DNA of 64,000 bases from the NCBI RefSeq assembly GCF_035046485.1, contig NC_085137.1, forward strand, positions 134,296,703 through 134,360,702, given 5' to 3'. This document shows positions 34,004 to 43,599 of the stretch, in pieces. Each line of letters starts with the position of its first letter. Position 1 is the stretch's first letter. Under the pieces are notes generated by a model that was not told the DNA's origin, made no database searches, and saw nothing but the letters and a program-made list of their open reading frames with translations. The stretch is from Aedes albopictus. Taxonomy: Eukaryota > Arthropoda > Insecta > Diptera > Culicidae. The translations under genes were made by a program, and so were the position numbers.

Positions 34004-34427
34004 GGGGCCCGTAGCGTAGTGGCTACACGTTTGCTTCATAAGCAGATGGTCATGGGTTCGATCCCAGCCCCGGCACTCTCGTCAGTTGCACTTTCCCCCT
34101 GAGAGCAGCTGACGCTGACCCTCTTCTGAGCCAATGGCTCAAATGGACCGGATACTTGTACATCGGCGAACGGCAACTCATAATGGACCCCCAATCGGAC
34201 TGGAAACAGGAACAACCAACAGCCACACCTCAGCTTCCTCGTGCTCATCATTCTACCATGATAGGGTAGAAAGTGAAAGCAGCGCAACGGCAATCAGTTG
34301 GAATATAGTAGAATTAGAATAGAACACATTTAGGAGCTGTACAAAGTACAGCTTCCAATTGGAATCGCTCACGCATTGCCCTAGTGGAGAAAGGAGCTGT
34401 AAATTAGGTTGAGTGATTAAAAAAAAC
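34004..34427 (+). repeat. Feilai-type SINE, full length, forward
   Basis: The tRNA-like head at 34004-34074 has GGGGCCCGTAGCGTAGTGGC at its start, an anticodon-like loop TTCATAA (CAT, Met-like), B box GGTTCGATCCC at 34055 and a closing CAGCCCCGG. A-box to B-box spacing is 43 bases, as in tRNA genes. The body has CCCAATCGGACTGG, CATTCTACCATG and CCAATTGGAATCGCTCACGC, and the end is an A-rich run at 34418-34427. No clear target duplication. Pol III transcribes such elements and a LINE RT would copy them in trans. It sits inside a 12-bp tract. Confidence 0.9.
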
Positions 34428-34505
34428 AGAATGAAGAGATTCCTCCAGGGATTTATCCAGAATCTATTCTATGGATTTTTTGGGAAGTCCACCAGGATTT
34501 CCTGT
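34428..34505 (-). repeat. 12-bp-period tract remnant right of Feilai
   Basis: GATTCCTCCAGGGATTTATC continues the tract that stops at 34003. Confidence 0.6.
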
Positions 34506-35144
34506 GCTTTTCTGTAACTGGCGTTGCTGCTTCCTTTCAGTATAATATTTGCGACACGACATAGTTCATTTGAACATTTGCGACTAAGAGTACTTTCAAG
34601 CAAAGCGGAAAACCAGCACAAATGAAGCGGTTCGGGCAGTATGAGTCGGCATATTTGTCGATCAGAAATTGGTATATTATCATTGGTTAACAACTAATGG
34701 CAAATCTCTAGGTTTATCTCGAAGCGTAAATAATCAGGCAGGAAATCGCTGAAAAATGTGCAATTTTCGCATTTTCATGACCGCAGCACAAAAATGAAGT
34801 TTTCCGTGCGAAATGTGTTTGTTGTTGGGTGAACGTGCCTCTGGAACATTCAAAAATAGATATATCACAAGAAATTACGCGCCTGGATATTACAACATTA
34901 TTTGCTGTGTAGTAGTGGATTCCCTAAGCCATCGAAATTTACTTCAGCGACTTTTTAGCAATTTACCTCAATGGACCAACCCAAAACGAAATTTTATAAC
35001 AAGTTTCATGTCCCCTCTTTGTGTTAAGACTGTCAATCTGAAAAAAAAACTCCGGAACCATGTGGACCAGATAGTCATATCCCTGGAATCCTAAACCGGG
35101 TAGTTGTGAAAGTTTCATCAAAATCCGTTGAAAAACAAAAACAA
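34506..35144. other. Spacer, no gene recognised
   Basis: Mixed AT-rich sequence. Short ORFs only. No partner sequence was seen elsewhere in the window. Confidence 0.4.
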
Positions 35145-35555
35145 AGTGTGTAACCGTTCGCCGAATTTGCTCGAGAAAGTCTTAAAACGCGGTGGCTTTT
35201 GCGCCACTCTCGCGAACGAGAGACCACCGGTTCATTCTAAAGTTTGCCCGACTTGAACGACTCTTATCTCAAGGGCTTTCTCGAACGGTCGCTGGCCGAA
35301 ATAAAATCCCTATACTTATCAAATCGAATACACAAATAACTGAAGCAATAACGGAAAATTACACAAAACGGACTGAAACTATAACGGAAATTTACTTAAA
35401 AGGGAACTAAAACTGAATGAACAACAACTAATAAACCATTACAAGAATTTGACGTGAATTTATTTAAATAAAAGGAACAAAAGAAACAATAGAAACAAAG
35501 ATAACTAACAACTGAATTCGTCCAAAGTATATTATTTTTCACAATGCTTGTCAAG

Positions 35556-35583
35556 TGTGTGTGTGTGTGTGTTGTGTGTGTGT
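35556..35583. repeat. (GT)n microsatellite inside the solo LTR
   Basis: GTGTGTGTGTGTG then TTGTGTGTGTGT, interrupted once. Confidence 0.9.
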
Positions 35584-35751
35584 ATTATCATGGCCATGAA
35601 CTCAAAAACGACGTACCTGCGCAGGCTTTTTCGTTGTAGGTGCTTTGTCGTGGCCAGTCGTCGACGTCGGTTCGCTCTCCAAAACGTTCGCCGGACTAAA
35701 GGTGTGGAGGGGGAGTGTCGGCGGTCCGGTACTCTGCCCGATCGTGCTTAA

Positions 35752-35952
35752 GGTGAATATATAACGAAGCCACCCCTCGAATTTTCAAGAGCTCAAATCT
35801 GAAGAACCAAATAATGGATTGAGATGAAAAGTTGATCGATTGGTCACCACCAGCGGGAGACCAATCGATCAACTTTTCAGCGTGGTGAGACATTTGGTTC
35901 TTCAGATTTGTGCTCTTGAAAATTCGAGGGGTAGCTTTGTTATATATTGACC
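35752..35952. repeat. MITE with TTAA target duplication, TCGAATTTTCAAGAGC family
   Basis: A 201-bp palindromic element flanked by TTAA at 35748-35751 and 35953-35956. Ends GGTGAATATATAACG and GTTATATATTGACC are imperfect complements. Inner arms CCCCTCGAATTTTCAAGAGC and GCTCTTGAAAATTCGAGGGG are perfect. A decayed relative lies at 8532-8688. TTAA duplication is the piggyBac signature, though the ends do not begin CCC. Confidence 0.85.
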
Positions 35953-36734
35953 TTAAACCGCACGGGCCGGATGTCATCCCTACGGGCGGGCGAGGAGCAG
36001 CGAAAAAGGTTTGAAGCTAAAATAAAAAGCGCCTCTTGGACGCTGAGTTCCAAGGACGAAACACAGAATTAAAACAATATACACCAAAAACGAATTCAAA
36101 TTTACAATTTCCTTTTATACGACAATTAGATGCATAGGGAACAGAGAGTCTGCCCCTGGCGACAAAATCCAATATTTAGTAAACTAAGAAACGAAAGGCA
36201 AAGACAATTAACATTAAATTCACTTCAAACAACACTAATTTACTACACTACATTATTACAGAACACTACACACCTTTACAAACTAAAAACTGGCAGAAAA
36301 TCGCCGGAGCTCACTTCTGTTCACCAGCCGACTCTAACTTAAAGTAATGGAGTCAAGTCGAATTCTCTAGTCAAGTAAATTTCCTGTTATTGAAGCAGTC
36401 GTCTATTCAATCTACAAACTATTATATACAAGTGCGCCAAATTCAAATCGCACATGGCCGTAAAAACTATTAAAAACGAATCCAATTCAAATAAGATTTT
36501 ACTTGAAAAGATAAAAACGTCAAAAGCTACAAATTAACTAAAATAATCATGAAAACTAATAATGAATTATAAAACAAAGCAAATTCTAAAATCAAAATCA
36601 AAATATTCAAAAAATATAACAATTTAATCTAATTGAATTCAAACTTTATTTTACTTAAAAGAATAAAAATGTCAAAACGTTACAAGTGTGATTTTTTTCA
36701 TGAAATACAAAATACTCATCAAGCTAAGGACCGG

Positions 36735-37860
36735 ATCGGCTAAGGCGTTCTGGAGTTGACCATTTTGGTGATCCGGGCCAGCACCGGTAGAACTGGCCGT
36801 ATAATAAACTGCACCAAGTCCCATCATGCGACACACCAAACAGCGTTGCATTTGCGACTTTTGTAAGCTTTAGCATGGTTGGCGAGATTTGTGTGAAAAT
36901 CATCACTGGAGACCAGAAATGCCACTATGTCGGCCCACAATTCACAATGGCGGTCTAATACTCAAGATGGCGAATTTTTATGGCTTTTAATGGCATGCTG
37001 CTGTTAAAAGAGTTTCAGGACATAAAGCACCGTCCACAAATTACGTAACGCTCTAGGGGGAGGGGGAGTATAGCCGAGCATTACGGTACATCAAAAATTT
37101 TAGATTTTTTATACAAAAAACGTTACAGAGGAGGGAGGGGGGTCAGAAAATGTCGATTTCAGCGTTACGTATTAAATTGATACTTCCTAGAACCATGCGA
37201 TATGGGTATATTTGGAATGGGGAACAAGTATGGAGTCAGAATACGGCGACCATACTATCCAAGATGGCAGTCTGGAATCCAAGATGGTGGCTCATAATTC
37301 AAAATGGCTCTAAAATCATGTATTTTGTGTATATTTGGTACTAGGAAGTTGTCCGTTGTTAAAAAACGGCGACCAGAATATTCAAGATGGCGGCCCATAA
37401 GATGTTTATTGCGGCTGTTTAATGAAGTTCAAGGCTAAAAATAAGTCAATTTAGGTATATTTGGTATAGGAAATATTTCTGGAGTCCAAAAATGGCGACC
37501 AGAATAACCAAAAAGGCAGCCTCAATTCCAATATGAGCATGGCGTTCCGAAATGCAAGATGGCAGCTGCTTAATGGAGTTTTATGCTCTAACACTACACA
37601 CTATGGGTATAGAATGTCCAAAAATGGCGACAATAATATCCAACATGGTGGTCCAAAATCCAAGATGGCGGCTCAAAATTCAAAATGGAGTTTAAAGCTC
37701 AAAAATCAAAAGCCATATGAACGATATGATTCTGGTGTAATGAAATGGGTTTTTTTAACGAATGAAAGTGTGATTTTCATCAACATGTCAGTTAAGTTTT
37801 GTTGAGATAGGTTTTCGAAGACACGAGAAAGGCGCTGTCACCGCTAGGTGGATTAATTAG
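36735..37860. repeat. Degenerate tandem array of about 150-170 bp units rich in AAGATGGCGGC motifs
   Basis: Repeated blocks read GGTATATTTGG, GGAGTCCAAAAATGGCGACC, CCAAGATGGCGGCTC and AATTCAAAATGG in the same order several times (for example 37200-37320, 37330-37430, 37450-37590 and 37600-37700). ATGGCGAC or ATGGCGGC type cores occur about nine times, mostly in one orientation. No coding frame. It is interrupted by the MITE at 37026-37186. Confidence 0.7.
37026..37186. repeat. MITE, 3-bp-duplication family, copy 2
   Basis: Left end AGCACCGTCCACAAATTACG and inner CGTAACGCTCTAGGGGGAGG match the element at 15399-15565. The right end is eroded (GATACTTCC), so the target duplication is not readable. 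Confidence 0.8.
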
Positions 37861-37865
37861 ATTTT

Positions 37866-37974
37866 TTTTTAAATATTCCTACTGGAATTTCTTGAAAGAT
37901 TCCTACGGGAATTTGCTTCATCAATTCTTTCAAGAATTCATCCAGAGATTCCATCAAAAATTCTTTCAATGGAT
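37866..37974 (-). repeat. 12-bp-period tract, left host remnant of the second satellite-bearing element
   Basis: ATTCCTACTGGAATTTCTTG then AAAGATTCCTACGGG units. It ends with the junction 8-mer CAATGGAT (37967-37974). The tract continues at 40148. Confidence 0.7.
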
Positions 37975-40139
37975 CATTGGCGTAGCTAGAGCTGAAGGGG
38001 GCTGAAGTCATAAAACATTTCTAGGGCCCAGAATTTTTTCATGACTTCATATATGGAAATTGAAAAAAAAAATCTAGAGAAATTTCCGTAAGAATTCCAG
38101 GAGAAATTTTTGGAGGTAATTCTGGAGGAATTCCTGTTTGAATCCATGGAAAAGAGATTCCTGGAGGAAACCATGGAAAAAATCTTGGAGGAATTCCTGA
38201 ATTAATTCCTGAAAGAATATCGAAAGAAATACCTGCAGGATTTTCTAGAAAAAAATGTGGAGGATTTCCGAAGAAACTTCTGGAGGAATTCCTGATGTAA
38301 TTTTTAGTTAAAGTCCTGGTGGAGCCTCTAGTGAAAGCGCTTGATGAAATCTTGGAGGAATGCCTGGAGGAATACCTCGAATAATTCCTGGATGAATACC
38401 GCGAGAAATTCTTGCGGCAATTCTTGAAGAAACTCCTGGAGGATTTCCTGAAGGATTTGTGAAGAAATCCTTGAAGGAATTCCTAGAGGAATCTTAGGAG
38501 AAGTCCATGCCGGAATCCTTGGAGGAATTCTTGGATAAACTCCAGAAGGCATTCCTAAGAGAATTCCTGGAGGATTTCCTAATGCAATCCGTAGAGGAAT
38601 TCCTGAATACTGAAGGAATGCCTGGAGGAACCCATGGAGAAATTCCTGAAGATATGCCTGTGAGAATTCCTGGAAAAATCTCTAGAGAAATTCCATGGCA
38701 AATCTCTAGAGAAATTCCTGGAGGAATCGCTGTAGCGCGCTGCATAAATTGCATGATGCATCCCTAAAGAAATCCCTGGAGGAACTCCTGCAGGATTTCC
38801 TTGAAGAATCACTAGAGCACCTTTTAGGAAAAATCCCTGAAAGAATCTCTGAAAAAATACCTGGAGCAATTCTTGGAGGAGTCTGTGGAAGAATCTCTAG
38901 AGGAATTCCTTGAGGCATCTCTAGAGAAATACCTGAAGGAATTTCTACAGGATTTCATAGAGGAATTCCTTGACAAATCCCTGCAGGAATTCCCAGAGAA
39001 ATCCTGGAAGAACTCCCGAGGAATCACTAGAGGAATTCTTGGAGGAATCCCAGGAAGAAATCTAAGCATCAATTTCAGAACCGCGAAACCGCTAAAATTC
39101 TTGAGGAAATTCTGGAAGCATCCTAAAAAGAATGCGAATGGAAGAGTTTCTGAAGAAACCCAAGAAGGAATCTCGGAAGCAATCCCAAGAGGAGTCACAA
39201 TTCCAGGAGGAAGTCTTGAATTAATTCCTGGAGGAGCTCCTGAAGGAATCTCAAAAAGAGTTCTTGGAGGCATTTTCAAAATTATCTCGGAAGTTGTTCC
39301 TGAAAGAAACACAGAAAGAATTCCCGGGGGAATCCCTGGAGCAATTCTTGGAGTAATTTATGAAGGACCCCCTTGAAGAACCCCGGAAGAAATCCCATGT
39401 GGAATTCCTTAGGGAATCTCAGAAGAGCTTCCTTAGCGAATACCTGGAAGAATTTCTGTAGGAATCCCTGGATAAAAAATCTGAAGAAATCCATGTCTGA
39501 AGTAATTACTGGGCGAGTTATTGAAGGAATACTTCGATGGACTTCCAAAAGATTTTTGTACAAAATGTTTAAGCAACTCCTGGAATAAGTTTTGAATAAT
39601 GTCTAGTAAAATATTCTGAAAAAAGTTCTGAAACACATGTCTGCAGAAATACTTCGAATGATTCCAGATGGAATTATTTGATAAAATCTCTAGTGGAATT
39701 CTGGAAACAGTATATTGAGAAATCTCTAAAGAAATCTGAAGGAATACTTGCAGAAATACTTGAAAAAATCTCTGGAGAAATTCCTGAAGGAAACCTCGAG
39801 AGCAGCACTGGAACAATCATTGGAGGAACCTCTAAGGACATCCCGGGACAAATGTCCCGATGAAATGTCAGGTGGAATCCCTAGATGAGATTCTCTAATG
39901 AATCTCTGAAGGAATCAATGATGGAATTACTGCAGCAAGCTATGGAAAAATACCTGGAGTAATTGTTCATACTCATATAGATTACGAAACTTGGAACAAA
40001 CTCAAAACAGTCATTATGATTCCTCAAAGCTGCAATACCGATTTGCATATTCACATATCGGGCGCCCATGTCGCTTGAGTCATTTCAAGTCAGGCCCCCC
40101 CTGGGCTCCCTCCAGAAAAAAATCCTAGCTTCACCAATG
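37975..40139. mobile_element. 2,165-bp TIR element with CATTGGCGTAGCTAG end, carrying satellite
   Basis: Starts CATTGGCGTAGCTAG, like the 6,969-bp element, and ends CTAGCTTCACCAATG. The flanks CAATGGAT (37967-37974) and CAAGGGAT (40140-40147) are an 8-bp duplication with one change. Subterminal CTAGGGCCCAG and CTGGGCTCCCTCC resemble the G/C-rich motifs of the larger copy. The body is almost entirely 12-bp array (about 38085-39960). No transposase. It is inserted in a 12-bp tract of the opposite orientation. Confidence 0.85.
38085..39960 (+). repeat. 12-bp-period array, best-preserved register
   Basis: From 38873 the register is clean: GAATCTCTAGAG, GAATTCCTTGAG, GCATCTCTAGAG, AAATACCTGAAG, GAATTTCTACAG and so on for about ten units without an indel. 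The consensus is near GAATTCCTGGAG, containing an EcoRI site. The reading frame gives a 4-residue period (EEFL, EKYL, DKSL), which explains the 167-codon ORF at 38873-39376. That ORF should not be taken as a gene. Confidence 0.9.
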
Positions 40140-40147
40140 CAAGGGAT

Positions 40148-40512
40148 CGTTTAGGATTCTATCCGCGAATTACTTAAGTAATTTGTACAGAAAACTCTAC
40201 AGACATGCTTTAGAAATCATTCTGGAGATTTCCCTAGGATTCCTTATAGGATTCAACCGGAGATTCCTTTTAGAGTTCCACCTGGAATTCCATGCTGAAT
40301 TAAACCATAGATTTCTTCTGGTGTTTCACCTCACATTGCACCTGGTATTCTACATGTGATTCAACCAGAAATTATTGTTGGGACTACTTCTGGAATTCCA
40401 TTTCTGATTATTTCAGTAATTTCTCTAGGAATTTTCAAAGAGTATTCATTCAGACAATCCACCGGAAATTCCATCAGGGATTGCTATATGTATTCCTTTA
40501 GGATTTAGGAAT
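40148..40512 (-). repeat. 12-bp-period tract, right host remnant
   Basis: Units such as GGATTCAACCGGAGATTCC and GAGTTCCACCTGGAATTCC continue the tract that stops at 37974. Confidence 0.7.
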
Positions 40513-40514
40513 TC

Positions 40515-40765
40515 CACTAGGGTATAATATCATCATGCACGAGAACGGCTTTCCTGGGAAGCAGGCCAGACTGGTCAAAGCAACGATGAACGTTGTGCAA
40601 AACTACGTAAGTCGAATCTCGCCGGCGATTGCGAATAGGTGACGAACTTTCATGCATACTTTTCAACATCGCTCTGGAAGGTGTAATGTCTCGAGCTGGG
40701 CTCAACAACCGGGATACGATTTTCACAAAATCCAATGCGGATATTAGAATCACTGCCAAAATAGT
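40515..40765 (+). pseudogene. RTE-like RT fragment, small
   Basis: Pieces in shifting frames give MHENGFPGKQARLVKATMN and the FNIALEGVM equivalent (TTCAACATCGCTCTGGAAGG at about 40661). These correspond to the helix before RQGD and the LFNIALEG block of the RTE-type RT seen at 59259-59579. The segment between is compressed, so there is an internal deletion. Confidence 0.7.
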
Positions 40766-41039
40766 TCCGGTTCTTACCAAATGAGTAGATTGATACCTAC
40801 TAGAATATATGGGAAACTAGCTGTACCCGGCAAACTTTGTCTTGCCTACTGCGTTTTTTGACGTTTCAAGTTGCTAGCCAAGACCAAGTCCCCGGTCCAA
40901 ATGTATGAAAGATCGATTTTCAAAAACTCGCAATCATATATATAAAATCCCAGAGTTGTCTGTCCTTCCGTCACGCTTTGAAATGTTTCATTGAAATGTT
41001 TCATCGAAATGTTTCACTATAGCTATATCAAACTTTTAA

Positions 41040-43300
41040 AAAATTCGAGAACTTTCTTGAAGTTATTGAACTCTTCAGATATAACATTCTGGAATATTCT
41101 GGAACATCGAAATGCTTACAACTTTCGAGAACTATCTGGAAGTTACTGAAAGTTTCAGAAAAACTATTCTGGAATGTTCTGGAGTATCAAACTTCTTAAA
41201 TTTTCGAGGTGTGTACTTGGAAGTATACTTTCAGGCGTTTTTTATTTCTAGAACATTCTCCCATTCGATAGACAACAACCCTACAACAGTCGTCTACGGT
41301 CAAAAAGTAGATACATGATAGAATATATTCTGGCGCTTCTGGTAAGTCCAATGCTGAGTGAAATATTTCACATATATATTGATACACTGGCTTCTGAGAA
41401 GAAGCTTCCTCAATTGTTATTCTAGAAGCATCAAGAATCTCCTTGATGGATAAAAATTCTCTCAATTTATGTTAGAAGATCAAAAACAGGTGCATCAAAA
41501 TAGGGTTGCATGAAATAAACCCAGAGTTGTCTATCTGTTCTCCCGTGACGTTTAGCAAAGTTTTACTGAAATATTTCACGTATAGTAGAATGGTAAGAAT
41601 AGCATTGTATGAACTAGAGAAAAAAGTATAAGGAGAAGAAAGAGCAAATAAAATAGAAAGGAAAATGAAGTTTTATAAGCTGTTCCAGAACTTTCCACGA
41701 GCGCTCGAAATTTTTTTTAACAAATGTTCAAGAGGTTTCCGAGCATAATGGGATATTCAAAAGTTCTCAAATTGGATAACAAAAAACTTCTGGAGCTTAC
41801 CAAGAAGAAGAAAAACAAGTACCTAGAACATTCTAGAACACTCTTCGGAATGATTTCTTTTCATAATTGGAAGAAATTTCCAAAATTTCCAAAAACAAGG
41901 AAAAGACGATATCATATCATATATATAAAATCCCAGCGTTGTCTGTCTGTCTGTCCGTAACGCTTTGAAATGTTTCGTTGAAATGTTTCACCATAATTGT
42001 ATCAAATTTCTAAAAGGTACGAGAACATTCTGGATGTTTTTTGACTTTCTAGGAATAATAAGAAGAACCTTCTGGAATGTTCTGGAACAACAATATTCTA
42101 AAAATTCTAAGAACTTTCTGGAAGTTCCAGAAAATAAATAACGTTCTGGAATGCTCTAAAATATGGAACTTCTTAAATTTTCGAGAATCCCCTTGAAGTT
42201 TCTGAACGTTTCAGAAAGAAGAATAAGAAGAACCTTCTGGAGCATTATGGAACACATTTTTTTTTTGGCGTAACGTCCCAACTGGGACAAACCCTGCTTC
42301 TCGGCTTAGTGTCTATGAGCTCAGTTATTAACTGAGAACTTCGGCTTCTAATAATCACTTCTAAGTTGTTAAACGTTTTAGAAAATAACCTTCTAGAATG
42401 TTCTAGAGCATGAAACTTTATTATATTGGGAAAAGGTTATGGACGTTAGGGAACGAGCAAGGAACCAAAAAAGAACCTTCTAGAATGTTCTGGAACATAA
42501 AAATCCATAAAATTTCCAGCAACCTCCTGAAAGATACTGAACGTTACAAAAGTAAAACAATCATCTGAGATATTCTGGATATCACACTTCCTCAAATATG
42601 GAAAACTTTCTGTGCGTTACGGAACGTTTCAATCAGAGAAAGGAGAAGAACCTTCTGGAATGTTCTGTACACTTTTCATTCTTAATTTCAAGAACTTTCT
42701 GGAAGTTAATGAAAGTCCTAGAAAGAAGTAAAAAGCCTTCTAAAATGTTCTGGAACACCAAAATTCATTAAATTTCGAGACCTTTCTAGAAATTACTGAA
42801 TGTTTCAGAAAGAAGAATAATAATCTACGAAAATGTTCTAGATAATCAAAATTCTTAGAACTATCGAGAAGTTACTGGACAAAAACAAGACAAAGATCTT
42901 CAGCAAACTTTTTTAAATTTACTAAAAGTGTCTGAGAGTTTGTGAACGTTCCAGAAAGAATGAAAAAAAAAACCTTTAAGAAGGTTCTGGAACAATCTAA
43001 CATAAAATATTTGAGAAATTTCTCATTCCTAATGAAAACAGAAAAATATCTCTAGAATATTCTGTAACATGAAACTTCCCAGGTACATTCCAGAAGTTAT
43101 TGAATGTTTCAGAAAGAATAAGATAACTAACCTTCTGGAATTTTCTGGAACAATTTTTTTAATGCCGATTATGTTCGGGGAGTTTATCAACGTTCAAGAA
43201 AAAAATGTCAAATGGACCTTCTGAAATGTGCTGGAAAATCAGAATTCATTAAATTTTGAGAACTTTCTGGAGAGAGATTCTGGAATGCTCTCTAAAACAA
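41040..43300 (+). repeat. Satellite of about 85-88 bp with heat-shock-element-like core
   Basis: Unit order: CCTTCTGGAATGTTCTGGAAC, a short AT-rich gap, TTCGAGAACTTTCTGGAAGT, then ACTGAACGTTTCAGAAAGAA. Unit starts at about 42391, 42478, 42653 and 42738 give spacings of 87, 175 and 85. Four perfect TTCnnGAAnnTTCnnGAA runs lie at 41087-41104, 42070-42087, 42478-42495 and 43133-43150. Others have one or two changes. Confidence 0.8.
42262..42350 (-). repeat. SINE 3' fragment inside the Helitron-like element
   Basis: A T-run followed by GGCGTAACGTCCCAACTGGG and CTGCTTCTCGGCTTAG, the reverse-strand 3' end of the SINE also seen at 1765-1850. It interrupts the satellite. Confidence 0.7.
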
Positions 43301-43599
43301 TTTCATTGAAGCAGTGTAACAGGAAAAAAAACTAGCTAACGTGGCTAGCCACGTCGGGTCAGCTAGTTTTTACATGTTTTTTGTCTCATAAACCTTCCTT
43401 GGGTGAAAACTAACAGAACGAAACCAAGACGACTTAAATTGGACTTTCCTTTCGCGAGTTATGCGCGGTCCCACGTATGCCACTGCATTTTTATAATATT
43501 CTGGTGACAGATATGTATATTCTGCATAACCACCTGCATTTGATTGGATTGGAAACCTCTGCCCCACACACAGCAGAAGGCTTTCATTCCCTCTCGCTT

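Larger units (their letters stand above)
35149..36684 (-). mobile_element. Solo LTR of the TGTAAC/GTTACA family, copy 2
   Basis: On the minus strand it begins TGTAACGTTTTGAC (at 36684) and ends CGAACGGTTACA (at 35149). A perfect 4-bp duplication AGTG lies at 35145-35148 and 36685-36688. It matches the solo LTR at 28082-29833 at both ends and in the GCGCAGGTACGTC and GGTGGTCTCTCG blocks. A 201-bp TTAA-flanked MITE (35752-35952) and a TG microsatellite (35556-35583) lie inside. No gag, pol or second LTR is present. Confidence 0.88.
40816..43366 (+). mobile_element. Helitron/Helentron-like non-autonomous element filled with satellite
   Basis: The left end ACTAGCTGTACCCGGCAAAC and the right end CGGGTCAGCTAGT form a short terminal inverted repeat. 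The right end carries a 16-bp perfect palindrome ACGTGGCTAGCCACGT (43339-43354) about 8 bases before CTAG. A hairpin just inside a CTRR-type end is the Helitron 3' signature, and short inverted ends suggest the Helentron/HINE branch. A TATATATAAAATCCCAG then GTTGTCTGTC module occurs near 40940 and 41930, with a decayed third copy near 41520. No Rep-helicase ORF. Most of the body is the satellite listed separately. Confidence 0.65.

Noticed and set aside
34004..34074. tRNA-Met gene
   Set aside because: The cloverleaf-like head continues directly into the Feilai body with a poly-A tail, so it is a SINE promoter.
38873..39376. 167-codon ORF with EEFL/EKYL repeats
   Set aside because: It is the direct translation of the 12-bp satellite, is matched by equally long frames on the other strand, and has no neighbour or start context.
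40930..43300. CRISPR-like array because of regular repeats
   Set aside because: Units are degenerate, contiguous and without unique spacers, and the genome is eukaryotic; it is a satellite.
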